A DNA stretch of 64,000 nt from Prevotella sp. DNF00663 (lineage in GTDB: Bacteria; Bacteroidota; Bacteroidia; Bacteroidales; Bacteroidaceae), in contig NZ_KQ960620.1 in NCBI RefSeq assembly GCF_001553265.1, positions 46,028-110,027 on the forward strand, in the 5' to 3' direction. The notes under the pieces are model-generated. The model did not search any database, had not been told where the DNA came from, and was given only the letters and a program-made list of their open reading frames with translations. Below, in pieces: positions 7,833 through 19,128 of this stretch. Every line of letters starts with the position of its first letter. Position 1 is the stretch's first letter. The translations under genes were made by a program, and so were the position numbers.

Positions 7833-10706
7833 TCAACACTTGCAAATTTTCAGATAAGGACAATTTATACACCGATTATTGTCGCTAGTAGGAGAAAATG
7901 GTATGTGCGAATTAAATAATTCTTCTAGCTTCTGTTTCAATAATTCTCTATATATATGGCTATAGTCTTGTATGTCCGAAATCCTATTACCATTGATTTT
8001 TAGAGTAGATTCAAAGTCTTCTTTGATTGCATGTTGGATGAATAACAGGGAAGGGGATACAGGCAAGTTTGAAGGATTTTCCTTATTGTCATTTCTAACA
8101 ATTATGGCATAAAGCATTGCCTGCAGAAAGTAATCTGTATGATTTTTTAAATTCGTACCGGCAAAAATGCTTTCTACATCTTTAACACTCATCTTGTCAT
8201 TGCTACCGGTCTTGTAATCTATGACACGGATAGAAGACTCTTGATTTATAGCTTCAATACGATCTAAGCGGTCGATACTCCCATAAAGTACCAAATTCTT
8301 TTTCCCTCTTTCTGTATTAAGTTCAATAGAAGTCTCAACTTTTTTTTCTAATCCCAAAATTCTAAAAGGAGTATGCTTTACATCCAATTTTAACAATTGT
8401 CTAAGATAGGTCAATAGTACTTCACGATTGATAAACTGTAAACCGCTATATTCTAATTTTACCTGATTCGACGTCTTAAAGAGTTCGGTTCTAAAGGCTT
8501 CATCTATATAGTATTCTAATTTTAGACGATCTTTTCCTTGAATAACCTGCTCCAAATCTGATTTCGTAACTAAACGCTGTTGCTCCAAGAATGGTTGATA
8601 AAATAATTCTGCTGCTTTATGAAAAATATTACCAAAGACGCGATTGTCTACTCCCTCATCATCGGCGTTATCTGGTTCTGCTATGCCGGCTATATATCTA
8701 TAATAAAACCTTAATTGGCATCTGATGTAGGTGTTAATTGCCGTGGGTGATAAGCGTTCTATATTTGTTAGTATATCATAAGCTTCTCCTTCTTTTGAAA
8801 TCTGTTTAGCTATCCCCGGACTAGGAGCTTTATCAGAATTCATGATGTAACGCTTAATATTATGGGGGCTTTCTACTAAGAGCTGGAGCATAAATCTACT
8901 CATCTCTCCAGTTTGTCCGTCTGTCGTAGAGTTATTATACGTGATGGTTATATCTTTAGCTCGCTGAAGTAGTCTATTGAAATAGTATGCATAAATAGAC
9001 ACCTTATTATCTATTGTAGTAAGGTTGAAAGCCTTTTTAATAGAATAAGGTATGAAAGATGTATCATGAATCCCCTTAGGCATATTACCTTCGTTGCATG
9101 AGAGTATCAATAGGTGGTCAAAGTCTAGATTTCTAGTTTCGAGGACTCCCATGACTTGGATACCTACTGCAGGTTCTCCATGGAAAGGAATGGTAGTGGT
9201 CTGTATAAGTTGATTTAACAGCTTTTGAAATGTTGTAAGGTCAACATCTAGATCACCATTTATAACAAGTCCAAACAAACGATTTACAAGGGTATAAGTT
9301 TTGAAAATCGATTCTTGAAAGAAAGGAGAAGTTTCCTCGACTCCCTCTTTGCTGTCTCTAGCATAGTTGATGCCTATTTGTTTGAGAATTTGAACTAGCC
9401 AAGTTGTTATTTCGCCAATGTTATCATGGAATGTAAAGAGGTGCTTTAAATCTTCGGTTATTGACAACTCATCAGTAGAAAAATAGAATTGTCTTTTTTG
9501 ATGTATGTGATCTAATAATTCCCTTGTATATGATGTGATTAATCTTGCATGAGGATGTCGTAAGACTTTCTCTATCCAATGTGTTCGAAATTTTTGTGTA
9601 TCTCTTCTGTATCCTTGTAGTTGGAGTACTACGAGTAATCGTATTAAGGAGGCTATGGGAGTAAGTTGCAAAGGATAACCTGTAGTAATATTTATCTGCT
9701 CTGCTTCTGCTGGTATGCTATGAATAATAGTTGGTAATAGATTCTCATTACATAAAACAATAGCACTCTTCTTGCCAGCTTTTATACGATTGCTATCGCG
9801 TAACCATTGACCAACATATCTAGCTTGCATATTCTCTGTAGGGGAAGCTATAAATGAAAAGTCCTTTGGGCTAGACATATTATTATATATTTCGGCAGAA
9901 ATAGTATCCAACTCATTTGGGTAACGCATAAGATGCTGAGCAATATAGTATCCTGCTTCATTTTGATGAGAGATATAGCTATTGTCAAAATCCCAATAGA
10001 AGAATGCTTTTCCTTCTTTTTTTAGCCTGTCGCAGAGTTGTAATTCAACCTTTTGCATCATGTTGAATCCAACAAAAAGATAATAATCGTATTGAAAAAC
10101 TATATTATTATCTTCAGCCACCTCTCTATATAATTGTCCTTCATAGGCTAACCCTTGCGACCGAAGAGTATCTCTAAATTGATTATAAATGGTATCAAGA
10201 TGATTCCATAGGTTTTCAAATCTCTGCTTTAAGAGAGATTGGTGATCTGCAGGGAAATTGGAAAAAAACTTCTTTAAAGTTTGTATCTGTTCTTCATTTA
10301 AATAAGATGAATCGTCCAGCCTGTGTATATCTTTGAGATTGGTGAAAAGTGTTTGGGCTGATGCCATGTTTTTATCAATGTCATCAAAATCGTTTAATAA
10401 TATTTGTCCCCAACTATAAAACTGATCTAATGTTTCTATTGATTGGGTACATGATACGAATACTTTATGTAAATCACAGACTAGCTTAATAGAATCGGCA
10501 ATCTTTAATGTGGAATGTTTACAAAATAAATCGCTAATAGTAATGTAGTTAGGACTCCAAATGGGACTATCAACCATTCTAGCTACTTCTTCATTCAAGA
10601 ATAAAGACGCTCTCTTATTTGGAAAAACCACTGCAATATGGGAGAGGTTGTTACCAAATTTCTGAATGATATTTTCTGCTACATGATGTAAAAAAGATGT
10701 TGCCAT
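7833..10706 (-). CDS. PD-(D/E)XK nuclease/helicase-like protein, AddB type
   Basis: 957 residues. The N-terminal UvrD-like inactivated helicase region begins around [19 protein letters not shown]. The C-terminal nuclease domain (about 660-957) opens with [21 protein letters not shown], contains [10 protein letters not shown] (active-site D-x-K) near residue 840, and ends with [12 protein letters not shown], so four cysteines (one in IRCQL, three at the end) are placed as in the AddB Fe-S cluster. With the UvrD helicase encoded just upstream it should form an AddAB/RecBCD-like complex for double-strand-break end processing. The exact family name (AddB, RexB or a Bacteroidetes variant) is not certain. 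Confidence 0.85.
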   Translation of the reverse strand: MATSFLHHVAENIIQKFGNNLSHIAVVFPNKRASLFLNEEVARMVDSPIWSPNYITISDLFCKHSTLKIADSIKLVCDLHKVFVSCTQSIETLDQFYSWGQILLNDFDDIDKNMASAQTLFTNLKDIHRLDDSSYLNEEQIQTLKKFFSNFPADHQSLLKQRFENLWNHLDTIYNQFRDTLRSQGLAYEGQLYREVAEDNNIVFQYDYYLFVGFNMMQKVELQLCDRLKKEGKAFFYWDFDNSYISHQNEAGYYIAQHLMRYPNELDTISAEIYNNMSSPKDFSFIASPTENMQARYVGQWLRDSNRIKAGKKSAIVLCNENLLPTIIHSIPAEAEQINITTGYPLQLTPIASLIRLLVVLQLQGYRRDTQKFRTHWIEKVLRHPHARLITSYTRELLDHIHQKRQFYFSTDELSITEDLKHLFTFHDNIGEITTWLVQILKQIGINYARDSKEGVEETSPFFQESIFKTYTLVNRLFGLVINGDLDVDLTTFQKLLNQLIQTTTIPFHGEPAVGIQVMGVLETRNLDFDHLLILSCNEGNMPKGIHDTSFIPYSIKKAFNLTTIDNKVSIYAYYFNRLLQRAKDITITYNNSTTDGQTGEMSRFMLQLLVESPHNIKRYIMNSDKAPSPGIAKQISKEGEAYDILTNIERLSPTAINTYIRCQLRFYYRYIAGIAEPDNADDEGVDNRVFGNIFHKAAELFYQPFLEQQRLVTKSDLEQVIQGKDRLKLEYYIDEAFRTELFKTSNQVKLEYSGLQFINREVLLTYLRQLLKLDVKHTPFRILGLEKKVETSIELNTERGKKNLVLYGSIDRLDRIEAINQESSIRVIDYKTGSNDKMSVKDVESIFAGTNLKNHTDYFLQAMLYAIIVRNDNKENPSNLPVSPSLLFIQHAIKEDFESTLKINGNRISDIQDYSHIYRELLKQKLEELFNSHIPFSPTSDNNRCINCPYLKICKC

Positions 10707-10711
10707 GATTC

Positions 10712-13700
10712 TTATTTAACTTCTTTAATTTGATTAGAGTACACAAACCAAAGATAACCTTTAACATAGGTATATCCCATATCAGTCAAAATTGTTATAT
10801 ATTCCCTTACCTGTTGTTCGTATTCTGGATGATAAATGCCAAACTTAAAATCAATTACAATAACCTGTCTGTCGTTAACCATGACACGATCGGGACGTCT
10901 AACTTCAACAATATTGGACAACTGATTGTAACGTAAGATGTTACATTCGTTGAAAAGTTGCCAGTTGCCAGAAAACCATTCTTTAATAATAGGATGCTCA
11001 AATCGCTTATTAATTAGATTGGATATTCTATCATAAGTAAAAGAGCTATCATTGTCATCAAATATTCCCTCCATTTCTAGTTTGCTAAGAATTTGAGGTA
11101 TATCTTTTGAAGTGTTGATGGAAGAGAATATTTTGTGTAAAATATTGCCATGGAGAATATAGTTAGTTCTCTCCGTCAGAGAGATTTCTTTATCCATGTT
11201 GTTAATGAAATCGTTGCTACTATTGCTTTGCCTAAATGTAAGATTGATGGTAGGGCGATTTTGTATTTGTAAATCCATCTTAAGATAGTTTGGAGTAAAT
11301 ACATTGGCTTCATCTTGTTTGTGGCTTTTTTCCGTAGACTCAATATCAAGTTCACCTTCTTCAAATGAGTAACCTTCTATAAAGTCTTGAATAACTTTGG
11401 AACGACCAGATTCTTTATCGTCTTGTTTGCCATATACAAACAAATTTCTTTTGGCTCTTGTAAAAGCTACATACAATAAATTGATATTATCAACTACATT
11501 CTGTAGATATTCATGATAATAATCTTCTTCATAGATGGAACCAACCATCCATTTGGAAGAGTAATCAACAGGGACGATAGGTAGGAGATTGTATGGGTAT
11601 TCTTTTGGGGAACACCAAATCTGCCTGTCGGTTCTGTCTAACTTCCAGTCACAAAACGGAATGATGACATGGTCAAATTCCAATCCTTTACTTTTATGTA
11701 TTGTTATAAGTCGAATACCGTCAGTTTCGGTTGTCTGTATTGTATTTTGATGTAAGTTGTCATCCCATTCCTCTAAAAAGGAGCCAATATCAGGAATATT
11801 GTCTTGCATATATCTTTCTAAAATATCATAGAATGCACAGATATATGTATTTTGTGACTGTATGGTCTCGATATGGAAAATGCTATATATCTTTTCGACC
11901 ATATCTATTATCGGCATGTGTTGTAGCTCTTCGATATGTTCTGAAAATTGTTTTGGCAATATGTCGTTGATATGTTCTGATTTCTCAATTACTACATTGC
12001 TAGTTACATTCTTTATATAAGTATTATATGCCTTGGATAAAAAAGCTCTAGCAATAAGGTCATCCGGTCGCGCGATAACTTTCATGGCATTTATGAGAAT
12101 ATTTACAGCTATAGATGAATCTAACCGAAAGGCTTCGTCTGAAACGATTGGGATGTCGGGCCATGTAGCTGTAAAGTATTCACTGATGGTTTGTATGCCT
12201 TTGTTGTCTCTTACAAGAATAGCAATGTCATGTATTTGAGCGCCATTTACCAGAAGAGTGTGAATCGTGTCTGCAACGCTTTGAAGCATGGCCTCTTGAT
12301 ACAAATCGTTAGAATTAAGTAGCTCTATTTTAATGAGACCCTTAGGTTCTTTCTCTGCAGGAATTTCTTGGACAACATCTGAATATGCCCTTTTCAACTC
12401 TTCGGCTTCTTTACTTTTTAGTTCTGTGAGTTTGTCGTACTCAGCCTCAACAACTTGAGTGAAGAAGCGATTATTAAATTCTATAATATTTCTGTTGGAA
12501 CGATAATTAGTACTTAGTGAATGGCATGCTACTGTTTCTGTATCCTCAAACTGCTGGGTAATATTATTTAAGAGTCTCCAATCTCCAGAGCGCCATCGAT
12601 AAATACTTTGTTTTACATCTCCGACAATAAGGTTTGGGCTATATCCGTGACTCATGCATTCTAGTAAAAGTGTTTTGAAGTTTTGCCATTGGACAGTACT
12701 GGTATCTTGAAACTCATCTATCATAATATGTTCTAGCTGCGAACCTATCTTCTCGTAAATAAATGGTGCATCGTTCCCTTGTATCATCTGTGAGAGCAAT
12801 GTTTGGGTATCACTTAACAAAAACCTATTTGATAGTTGGTTGATTTCATGAACCTTGTTTTCTATACTATTTAATAGTCTCAATTGGTACATGTGTCGAA
12901 GGGTAAGTGTGGCACTTTTATAATTACGTGCTTCTACTACTCTTATTGATTCTGTTGCGTGGAGGAGGGGAGAAAGTTGAGTTTTTGCTAATTCATAAAT
13001 AGGCTCTCCATCTTTACAGAACTTTTTAGTTACCCATGCATCAGGGTTTTCTGATGCGTTTTGAGCTGATTTATTGTAGATCTTTTCATCTTCCCAAAAC
13101 TCTCCAGATTTTAATTTTAGAAAATAGCCGCATGCCCCTCTGTCTCCCTTACTAAAATCATTAATATTAAATCCATGCTTTTCTACTATATCAAAGAATA
13201 TTTGTGCTTGAGCAGCCATTTTATCTTTAGCTTCTTGCTGAATCTTTTTAATCTCCTTCGTATATTGATAGAAAAACTTATCATCACCAATGGTGGCACG
13301 GAGCTTTTCACTATGTTGCTTATAGTACTCTTTAAAGATACTCTCCCCAAACGACTTGATTTTTCCAATGACATTCCAAGATTTGCCATCATCCATATTT
13401 TCTTGAATATAGTCAAGAATCCAATAGATGATTTTATTGCCTTTTTCTAATTGGTCTATTAGTTCGTCAGTTGCCTGATGTTCGATTTGAATATCATTGA
13501 GCCCTACGTTAAGTATTGCCGAGAGCTCTAGTTCTCTAGCAAGATTTCTCAAAATGGTTTGGAAAAAGGCATCAATGGTCTCTACCTTAAAATAGTTATA
13601 GTTGTGTAGAAGGTTATGGAGGGCTTGACCACAGCGATTCATTATGATTTTTATTGGTAGTTTTGTTTCGGCTGCAATCTTGTCTAAATAAGGCTTGCTA

Positions 13701-13915
13701 GCTAGTTGGTTTTTCCAAATCCCATAAAGCTGCCCAAGAATACGTAGTTTCATCTCTTCGGTAGCTTTATTTGTGAAGGTAACAGCTAAAATTGATTTAT
13801 AGTTGACATTTTCATCAATTAGTAATTTGATATATTCTATAGTAAGCGTGAATGTCTTTCCCGAACCTGCGCTAGCCCGATATACTGTTAAAGTATTATT
13901 TTGATGTTGAGTCAT
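10712..13915 (-). CDS. UvrD/Rep-family helicase-nuclease, AddA/RecB type
   Basis: 1067 residues. Walker A reads VYRASAGSGKTFTLT near the N terminus; motif II is MIDEFQDTS, motif III region IVGDVKQSIYRWR, motif V GIRLITIHKSKGLEFDHVI and motif VI LLYVAFTRAKRNLFV. A C-terminal VIVIDFKFG segment supplies a PD-(D/E)XK-type D-x-K. It unwinds and degrades DNA ends during recombination repair. It ends 5 bases before the AddB-like gene and starts 3 bases after the DUF5686 gene, so the three form one minus-strand operon. Confidence 0.9.
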   Translation of the reverse strand: MTQHQNNTLTVYRASAGSGKTFTLTIEYIKLLIDENVNYKSILAVTFTNKATEEMKLRILGQLYGIWKNQLASKPYLDKIAAETKLPIKIIMNRCGQALHNLLHNYNYFKVETIDAFFQTILRNLARELELSAILNVGLNDIQIEHQATDELIDQLEKGNKIIYWILDYIQENMDDGKSWNVIGKIKSFGESIFKEYYKQHSEKLRATIGDDKFFYQYTKEIKKIQQEAKDKMAAQAQIFFDIVEKHGFNINDFSKGDRGACGYFLKLKSGEFWEDEKIYNKSAQNASENPDAWVTKKFCKDGEPIYELAKTQLSPLLHATESIRVVEARNYKSATLTLRHMYQLRLLNSIENKVHEINQLSNRFLLSDTQTLLSQMIQGNDAPFIYEKIGSQLEHIMIDEFQDTSTVQWQNFKTLLLECMSHGYSPNLIVGDVKQSIYRWRSGDWRLLNNITQQFEDTETVACHSLSTNYRSNRNIIEFNNRFFTQVVEAEYDKLTELKSKEAEELKRAYSDVVQEIPAEKEPKGLIKIELLNSNDLYQEAMLQSVADTIHTLLVNGAQIHDIAILVRDNKGIQTISEYFTATWPDIPIVSDEAFRLDSSIAVNILINAMKVIARPDDLIARAFLSKAYNTYIKNVTSNVVIEKSEHINDILPKQFSEHIEELQHMPIIDMVEKIYSIFHIETIQSQNTYICAFYDILERYMQDNIPDIGSFLEEWDDNLHQNTIQTTETDGIRLITIHKSKGLEFDHVIIPFCDWKLDRTDRQIWCSPKEYPYNLLPIVPVDYSSKWMVGSIYEEDYYHEYLQNVVDNINLLYVAFTRAKRNLFVYGKQDDKESGRSKVIQDFIEGYSFEEGELDIESTEKSHKQDEANVFTPNYLKMDLQIQNRPTINLTFRQSNSSNDFINNMDKEISLTERTNYILHGNILHKIFSSINTSKDIPQILSKLEMEGIFDDNDSSFTYDRISNLINKRFEHPIIKEWFSGNWQLFNECNILRYNQLSNIVEVRRPDRVMVNDRQVIVIDFKFGIYHPEYEQQVREYITILTDMGYTYVKGYLWFVYSNQIKEVK

Positions 13916-13918
13916 AAT

Positions 13919-15943
13919 CTACCAGTGTCTAAATAATTCGAAACCCAATTTACATCCGAAATCTCTGAATCGTCCATTTTCATTATTGACGAACATACCG
14001 ATGGAGAATAATCTTGTTGTAAACCCATATCCCATTTCTATGTATGGATGAATTGTTTTCACACATAAACCACTAAGATAGAAACGTTCCATTTCTATAA
14101 AGTGACCAACCAATGGAAGTCTTGAAATAAATAGTAATGGGCTTTCGTATGTAAAATTCGTTCTTGCGTACCATTTAGAGGCATTATATATGTTAGAGTT
14201 TAGTAATTCAAATTCGCCACTCCAGTCGTCGTTCCAACCTCCGGGAAGATTGTTCTCTCTAAAATTCTCAAAATCAAGGAAATAAGCGGACTCACCTTTC
14301 TTGGTATATAAACCGGTACCAATTCTCATTTGTAGAGATTGGAGACGTGTCAGACGTTTAATCCATTGCATATCTAACTCCCAGCGTTCATAATTAATAT
14401 CTCCACCAAGAAAATTCTTTATACCGCGTTCATAATCTAATGCTATCAAAGGCCCGTTCCAAGTTCTTGGACGCCATTGAATTTCGGCCATTGGAGCTAC
14501 GGATACATAGTTAGATGGTAATCCTGCGGCTTCATATCTTTCGTGTTCCATGGCTGAGCGCTTATGAGCAGAGATTCCAACTTGAAAGCTTATGTATTTA
14601 TTAATATCAAGATTATTCTTGATTTTTACATGCATGTCCTTGAAATATTTACTTCGGCTATAATCACTATAGGTAGATTTAACTCTCTTTTTATCTAGTT
14701 CACTTTCTATAAGTTCATTTCTAATCCAGTTCCCGTTTTCTAGCTGCATTTCTATATAAGCATTTTTTTGCTTATTATAATAAAATACGGTTGGAAGTTT
14801 GAAATAGAATTGATGTCTTTTAAATGAATAGCTCGATTTTAAGCGAATATAAAACTCTCTATTGGAATCAAAATCATAGTTTGTTCTTAAATCAAGTTTG
14901 TAGATGAATCCGCGTCTATCGTCATATCCCATATAAAGAGGATTAAAGATGGGATCCATCCTAAAATATCCTTGGTTTGCTTTTCCATAGTTAGATCTAA
15001 TTCGGTTTAAAATATTGTCACCAATTATATCCCATAATATTTTTTTTAGTGGACTTGTAGTTTTGGGTTGAATTGTCCTTGTTTTGATTTTGTTGAAATA
15101 CTCTGTATACGTATTTTGCTCTTCTGCAGAGAGAGGAATAGGGCGCAATTTTTCCATGAGCTGGTAATCATGGGAATCACCAATGCTATCCGTAAAATGT
15201 GGAGTTAAGCCATATACAGCTTGAAAGTGTCCATCGGTTTTATTGCCCAAGAAAGAGAAATTACAGGTCAGTATAGCTTCTTTTGGAACTAATGCATACG
15301 CTCCATTTCTATTCATATTTAAATTCAGGGTGAATTTGACCATATCGTATTCACCATTTATTAGCGTTTTAATAATGCTGCCGGTTTCAATATCTATAAG
15401 TGCTTGACCTTTTATCAGTTGTGTGTTCTTCAGTCGTGGCTTGAAGTGTAGGTTTGCTATTCCATTTTTCATAAATGCAATGGAATATTTATAATATCGT
15501 CGATTATAATAATTAAAAGGAGATAATAGGTTGTCACCAATCATTGTCTCTGCATAAAGTCGAGGTGTAAGATATTTCAGCACGTTAGACATGCTCTTTT
15601 TATGATGGGGTACTGTAGTTACATCTAGCAGATTGCGGGTTGAGTATCTCTCAATATTTTGTGAAGTAATTTGTTCTAAGGTCTCACCTATATACTTTCG
15701 GCTCTCTCCATGTGCTACAGCATACATCGTAGGAACCGCTAATAAAATAAAGTTACGTTGTTTTACATTTAATGAGTATTTGGTATAAGTATAGGATGTA
15801 TTTGGCTTGATATTCGTAGTGTCAACAGTTGCTGCAAATGAGAAAACTCGGTGTAGCAAGAGCGTATCAGAATGCGCTTTTGCAAATACATTGGCAGATG
15901 ACAGTGCCAGTAAGATTATATAGAGCCATTGCGTTTTCATCAA
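13919..15943 (-). CDS. DUF5686-like outer-membrane beta-barrel protein
   Basis: 674 residues with an N-terminal signal peptide (LYIILLALSSANVFAKA). Alternating aromatic and polar strands run from about residue 330 to the C-terminal ELFRHW, as in an outer-membrane barrel. The middle part (LKNTQLIKGQALIDIETGSI) resembles DUF5686 proteins, but the usual N-terminal carboxypeptidase-regulatory-like domain is missing. Function is unknown. It is the first gene of the operon with the helicase-nuclease pair, with 3 bases between stop and start, which may only reflect transcriptional economy. Confidence 0.7.
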   Translation of the reverse strand: MMKTQWLYIILLALSSANVFAKAHSDTLLLHRVFSFAATVDTTNIKPNTSYTYTKYSLNVKQRNFILLAVPTMYAVAHGESRKYIGETLEQITSQNIERYSTRNLLDVTTVPHHKKSMSNVLKYLTPRLYAETMIGDNLLSPFNYYNRRYYKYSIAFMKNGIANLHFKPRLKNTQLIKGQALIDIETGSIIKTLINGEYDMVKFTLNLNMNRNGAYALVPKEAILTCNFSFLGNKTDGHFQAVYGLTPHFTDSIGDSHDYQLMEKLRPIPLSAEEQNTYTEYFNKIKTRTIQPKTTSPLKKILWDIIGDNILNRIRSNYGKANQGYFRMDPIFNPLYMGYDDRRGFIYKLDLRTNYDFDSNREFYIRLKSSYSFKRHQFYFKLPTVFYYNKQKNAYIEMQLENGNWIRNELIESELDKKRVKSTYSDYSRSKYFKDMHVKIKNNLDINKYISFQVGISAHKRSAMEHERYEAAGLPSNYVSVAPMAEIQWRPRTWNGPLIALDYERGIKNFLGGDINYERWELDMQWIKRLTRLQSLQMRIGTGLYTKKGESAYFLDFENFRENNLPGGWNDDWSGEFELLNSNIYNASKWYARTNFTYESPLLFISRLPLVGHFIEMERFYLSGLCVKTIHPYIEMGYGFTTRLFSIGMFVNNENGRFRDFGCKLGFELFRHW

Positions 15944-15956
15944 ATTGTATTTAGGC

Positions 15957-15986
15957 CAAAGTTAATAAAAAGCAATCGAATACAAA
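15957..15986 (-). promoter_or_regulatory. Promoter for the DUF5686-addA-addB-like operon
   Basis: Minus-strand TTTG (15983-15986) and TAACTTTG (15957-15964) with an 18-base spacer, 14 bases before the ATG. Confidence 0.65.
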
Positions 15987-16006
15987 AAATAATGGTGTTT
16001 TTTTAT

Positions 16007-16014
16007 TAACTTTG
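16007..16014 (+). promoter_or_regulatory. -7 element for the GHL10 gene
   Basis: TAACTTTG, 59 bases before the ATG at 16074. It is divergent from the minus-strand promoter at 15957-15986, and no clear TTTG is seen upstream. Confidence 0.5.
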
Positions 16015-16073
16015 CCATCTGTCTACCAGTTATTTTACTGTTCAGCCAAATATGTACATTACACTTATTTAAT

Positions 16074-17567
16074 ATGAAACGCTTAATATTTCTATTTTTG
16101 ATTTTTCTTTTATTGATTCCATGTTTTGGTCAAGCTCAAAATAAACGTGAGTTTCGTGGAGCATGGATTCAGTGTGTCAATGGCCAATTTCAGGGGCTAG
16201 GCAGTCAAAGGATAAAACAAATGCTAACTAGCCAATTAAATGAACTACAACGGGATGGGGTTAATGCTATTATCTTTCAAGTAAGGGCTGAATGCGATGC
16301 TCTTTATGCTAGCCCATACGAACCTTGGAGTAGGTTCTTGACTGGCCAACAAGGATTGGCGCCACAGCCCTTTTGGGACCCGTTAGAATGGATGGTAAAA
16401 GAATGTCATAAGCGTGGAATGGAATTACATGCATGGATAAACCCTTTTAGGGCGAAGACAAAATCTACATCAACGTTGGCTTCAAATCATATTGCTATTT
16501 TACACCCAGAGCGTGTCTTCTCATATGATGGTCAATTTATATTGAATCCCGGACAAGCCGTGAATAGAGAATTTATATGCCGCATAGCTACCGATATTGT
16601 AAAACGTTATGATATTGATGGCTTCCATATTGATGATTATTTCTATCCGTATCCTGTAGCTGGTTCTATGATTCCTGATGATAAAGAATATGCCGAAAGT
16701 AGAAATGGTATTAACAATCGTGATGACTGGCGAAGATATAATGTGAATCTATTTATTAAGCAGTTGTCTGATTCTATTCATTCTGTAAAACCTTGGGTCA
16801 AGTTTGGAGTCTCACCGTTTGGTATATATAGAAATAAGGCAAATGCTCCACTGATAGGAAGTGAGACTAGGGGATTACAGAACTATGATGATTTGTATGC
16901 TGATGTCCTTTTATGGGTTAATAATGGCTGGGTAGATTATTCTGTTCCACAGTTATACTGGCAGATTGGTCATCCTACAGCAGATTATGCTACTCTTATT
17001 CGCTGGTGGAATCGACATGCTTCTCATAGGCCTCTTTATATCGGCGAGAGTGTAGAGCGCTCTGTTAGTACTCCGGATTTAACTGATCCACAAAAAAATC
17101 AGCAAACCGCAAAGTTTGAACTCCATAAACAAATGCAGAATGTAAAAGGAACTGTCTTGTGGTATGCTAAAGCTGTTACAGATAATATGGGTAACTATGG
17201 TACAATGTTGCGTGAACATTATTGGAGAAATCCTGCACTCCAACCTCAAATGACATTTATTGATGATAAAGCACCAAAGAAACCTAAAAAGGTGAAGCCG
17301 GTGTGGACGAGCGATGGTTATATTCTATTTTGGAAAGCGCCTAAAGCGAAGAAATGGTATGATGTTGTGACCAAATATGTTATCTATCGTTTTAAAAAAG
17401 ATGAGAAAATAGACATAGAGAATCCTAATTGTATTGTAACGATAACCGATAACACCTTTTATAAATTGCCCTATGACAAAGGTATGGAGAAATACGTCTA
17501 TGTTGTAACGTCTTTAGATCGCATGAGCAATGAGAGTAAAGGGGTAAAGAAAAAAATTAAGTTGTAG
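16074..17567 (+). CDS. GHL10/YngK-type glycoside hydrolase-like protein, secreted
   Basis: 497 residues. A signal peptide (IFLFLIFLLLIPCFGQAQ) is followed by REFRGAWIQCVNGQF, the usual start of the family 10 hydrolase-like (DUF187, GHL10) barrel. Further family marks are NAIIFQVRAECDALY, DIDGFHIDDYFYPYP with paired acidic residues near residue 180, and VDYSVPQLYWQIGH. A C-terminal fibronectin-like segment spans about residues 405-497. Members are predicted to act on cell-wall or surface polysaccharides; the substrate is not known. The carboxypeptidase gene starts 8 bases later, consistent with envelope work. Confidence 0.85.
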   Translation: MKRLIFLFLIFLLLIPCFGQAQNKREFRGAWIQCVNGQFQGLGSQRIKQMLTSQLNELQRDGVNAIIFQVRAECDALYASPYEPWSRFLTGQQGLAPQPFWDPLEWMVKECHKRGMELHAWINPFRAKTKSTSTLASNHIAILHPERVFSYDGQFILNPGQAVNREFICRIATDIVKRYDIDGFHIDDYFYPYPVAGSMIPDDKEYAESRNGINNRDDWRRYNVNLFIKQLSDSIHSVKPWVKFGVSPFGIYRNKANAPLIGSETRGLQNYDDLYADVLLWVNNGWVDYSVPQLYWQIGHPTADYATLIRWWNRHASHRPLYIGESVERSVSTPDLTDPQKNQQTAKFELHKQMQNVKGTVLWYAKAVTDNMGNYGTMLREHYWRNPALQPQMTFIDDKAPKKPKKVKPVWTSDGYILFWKAPKAKKWYDVVTKYVIYRFKKDEKIDIENPNCIVTITDNTFYKLPYDKGMEKYVYVVTSLDRMSNESKGVKKKIKL

Positions 17568-17575
17568 AAGGTTAA

Positions 17576-18829
17576 ATGAGTAGAAGGATTATTGATAATA
17601 GGTTATATTCTCCCTTGCATGTAATTGTAGTATTGGTTGTAATATTTTTATTCTATGCATGTGGAAATGATAACAGAACGAAAGAAAAAAGACAAAGCCT
17701 AGTATCAGAGAATGTCGAAATTGATAATGCTCTGTATGAGCGACTCGTAGAATTTGCAGCGAAGCCGCGGGCAAAAGGAAATTTTGGCTTTTTTGTTTAT
17801 GATCTTACAGCAGATAAGCCTGTCTACGGAGTGAATGAGAATGTAGCACAATCTTCAGCTTCATGCTTGAAGCTACTTAGTGGGGTTGCCGGGTTGCAAT
17901 TGCTGGGTACTAAATATCTATATACAACATCTTTGTACACATGTGGAACTGTAAGTGATGGAATACTACACGGTGATTTAGGTTTTCGAGCGGATTTAGA
18001 TCCACAGTTGCAAGGAACTGATTTCACAATGTTCGCTAAAGAGCTAAAACGGCGTGGTATTAAAAAAATCAGTGGTAAAATTCGTTTGGATTTATTACTT
18101 CATAAGCCAGTACAGAGTGAGAAGCATTGGTATCCTTGGGATTTAAGTTTTTCACACTATAGTATTCTTTACAAAGGAGCACCACGTGTTATACGTGACT
18201 TTAAGTCTTCACTTCGTTTATATGGAATCCAAGTGGCCGATAATCAATTTGTTATAGCAAAGATTTCCAAGAAATTTCATTGTATTTTTCGCTTTTATCG
18301 TTCAATAGACAGAGTGACGCGACGCATGTGGAAGAATAGTTCTAACACGCAAGCTACATCTATGCTCTACACTATTGGACATCGTGTGAATCCTGATATA
18401 GAACCAACTACCGCAGGTGTACAATATTTAAAGACCTTTTTAAAAGATACATTACAACTACATGATTCGACATTAGTTGTTCACGATGGTTGTGGATTAT
18501 GTACTCATAATCATCTTTCACCAGTCGCTCTCACAGCAATATTACGCTATGGTTATCAACACAAATCTATTTTCCGTATGTTATACAATCAATTGTCTAT
18601 TGCAGGTGTTGATGGTACACTGCGTAGAGAAATGTCCAGTTCTAAATTAAGAGGAAAGGTGAGGGCCAAAACTGGAACTCTTTCTCATCCTTATGGTATC
18701 AGTTCGCTTGCAGGATATTGTATTGGTAGTAATGGGCATCTTCTTGCTTTTGCTATTATGGATACAGATATGTCAGTGTTAGATGCGCGTGTGTTGCAGC
18801 GTAAATTATGTGAAGCATTGGTACAATAG
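17576..18829 (+). CDS. D-alanyl-D-alanine carboxypeptidase/endopeptidase, PBP4 (S13) type
   Basis: 417 residues with an N-terminal membrane or lipoprotein signal (VIFLFYACGND, lipobox-like). The three penicillin-binding motifs are present: S-x-x-K in SASCLKLLSG (about residue 98), S-x-N in NSSNTQA (about 256) and K-T-G in AKTGTLSHPYG (about 365). It should trim or hydrolyse peptidoglycan cross-links in the periplasm. It is shorter than most PBP4 proteins (usually about 450-480). The usual DGSGLS motif is DGCGLC here, a mild divergence. Confidence 0.85.
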   Translation: MSRRIIDNRLYSPLHVIVVLVVIFLFYACGNDNRTKEKRQSLVSENVEIDNALYERLVEFAAKPRAKGNFGFFVYDLTADKPVYGVNENVAQSSASCLKLLSGVAGLQLLGTKYLYTTSLYTCGTVSDGILHGDLGFRADLDPQLQGTDFTMFAKELKRRGIKKISGKIRLDLLLHKPVQSEKHWYPWDLSFSHYSILYKGAPRVIRDFKSSLRLYGIQVADNQFVIAKISKKFHCIFRFYRSIDRVTRRMWKNSSNTQATSMLYTIGHRVNPDIEPTTAGVQYLKTFLKDTLQLHDSTLVVHDGCGLCTHNHLSPVALTAILRYGYQHKSIFRMLYNQLSIAGVDGTLRREMSSSKLRGKVRAKTGTLSHPYGISSLAGYCIGSNGHLLAFAIMDTDMSVLDARVLQRKLCEALVQ

Positions 18830-18858
18830 GGGAAAAAGCATTTCATAGATAATATTTA

Positions 18859-18892
18859 GGCTCAAAAGATAGAATCTTGCTGAGTCTTTTTT
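18859..18892 (+). terminator. Rho-independent terminator after the carboxypeptidase gene
   Basis: GGCTCAAAAGAT pairs with ATCTTGCTGAGTC with one internal bulge, followed by six Ts. It lies 30 bases past the stop codon. Confidence 0.65.
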
Positions 18893-18915
18893 GTATGTGT
18901 ATTAACCAATAAAAA

Positions 18916-18949
18916 TACAAAGAGTGAAGATAATTCTTCACTCTTTGTA
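18916..18949. terminator. 14-bp perfect hairpin next to tRNA-Cys
   Basis: Arms 18916-18929 and 18936-18949 are perfect complements around ATAATT. It begins one base past the 3' end of the minus-strand tRNA-Cys, so it probably ends that transcript. Confidence 0.7.
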
Positions 18950-18950
18950 G

Positions 18951-19021
18951 AGGTACCTAGCAGAGTCGAACTGCTCTACACGGTTTTGCAGACCGTTACC
19001 TAACCGATCGGCCAAGGTACC
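18951..19021 (-). tRNA. tRNA-Cys(GCA)
   Basis: 71-nt cloverleaf on the minus strand. The acceptor GGTACCT pairs with AGGTACC plus discriminator T, the anticodon stem ACGGT/ACCGT encloses loop CTGCAAA (anticodon GCA), and the T loop is TTCGACT. CCA is not encoded. Confidence 0.94.
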
Positions 19022-19128
19022 TTGTTAATTGCGGATGCAAAGATAGAGTATTTTTTTGATATAGCCAAAGATTTGTTTGCTTTTTCTGTAGATTTTTTCT
19101 CTGCATTGCGGGTTTGGATGGTGTATAT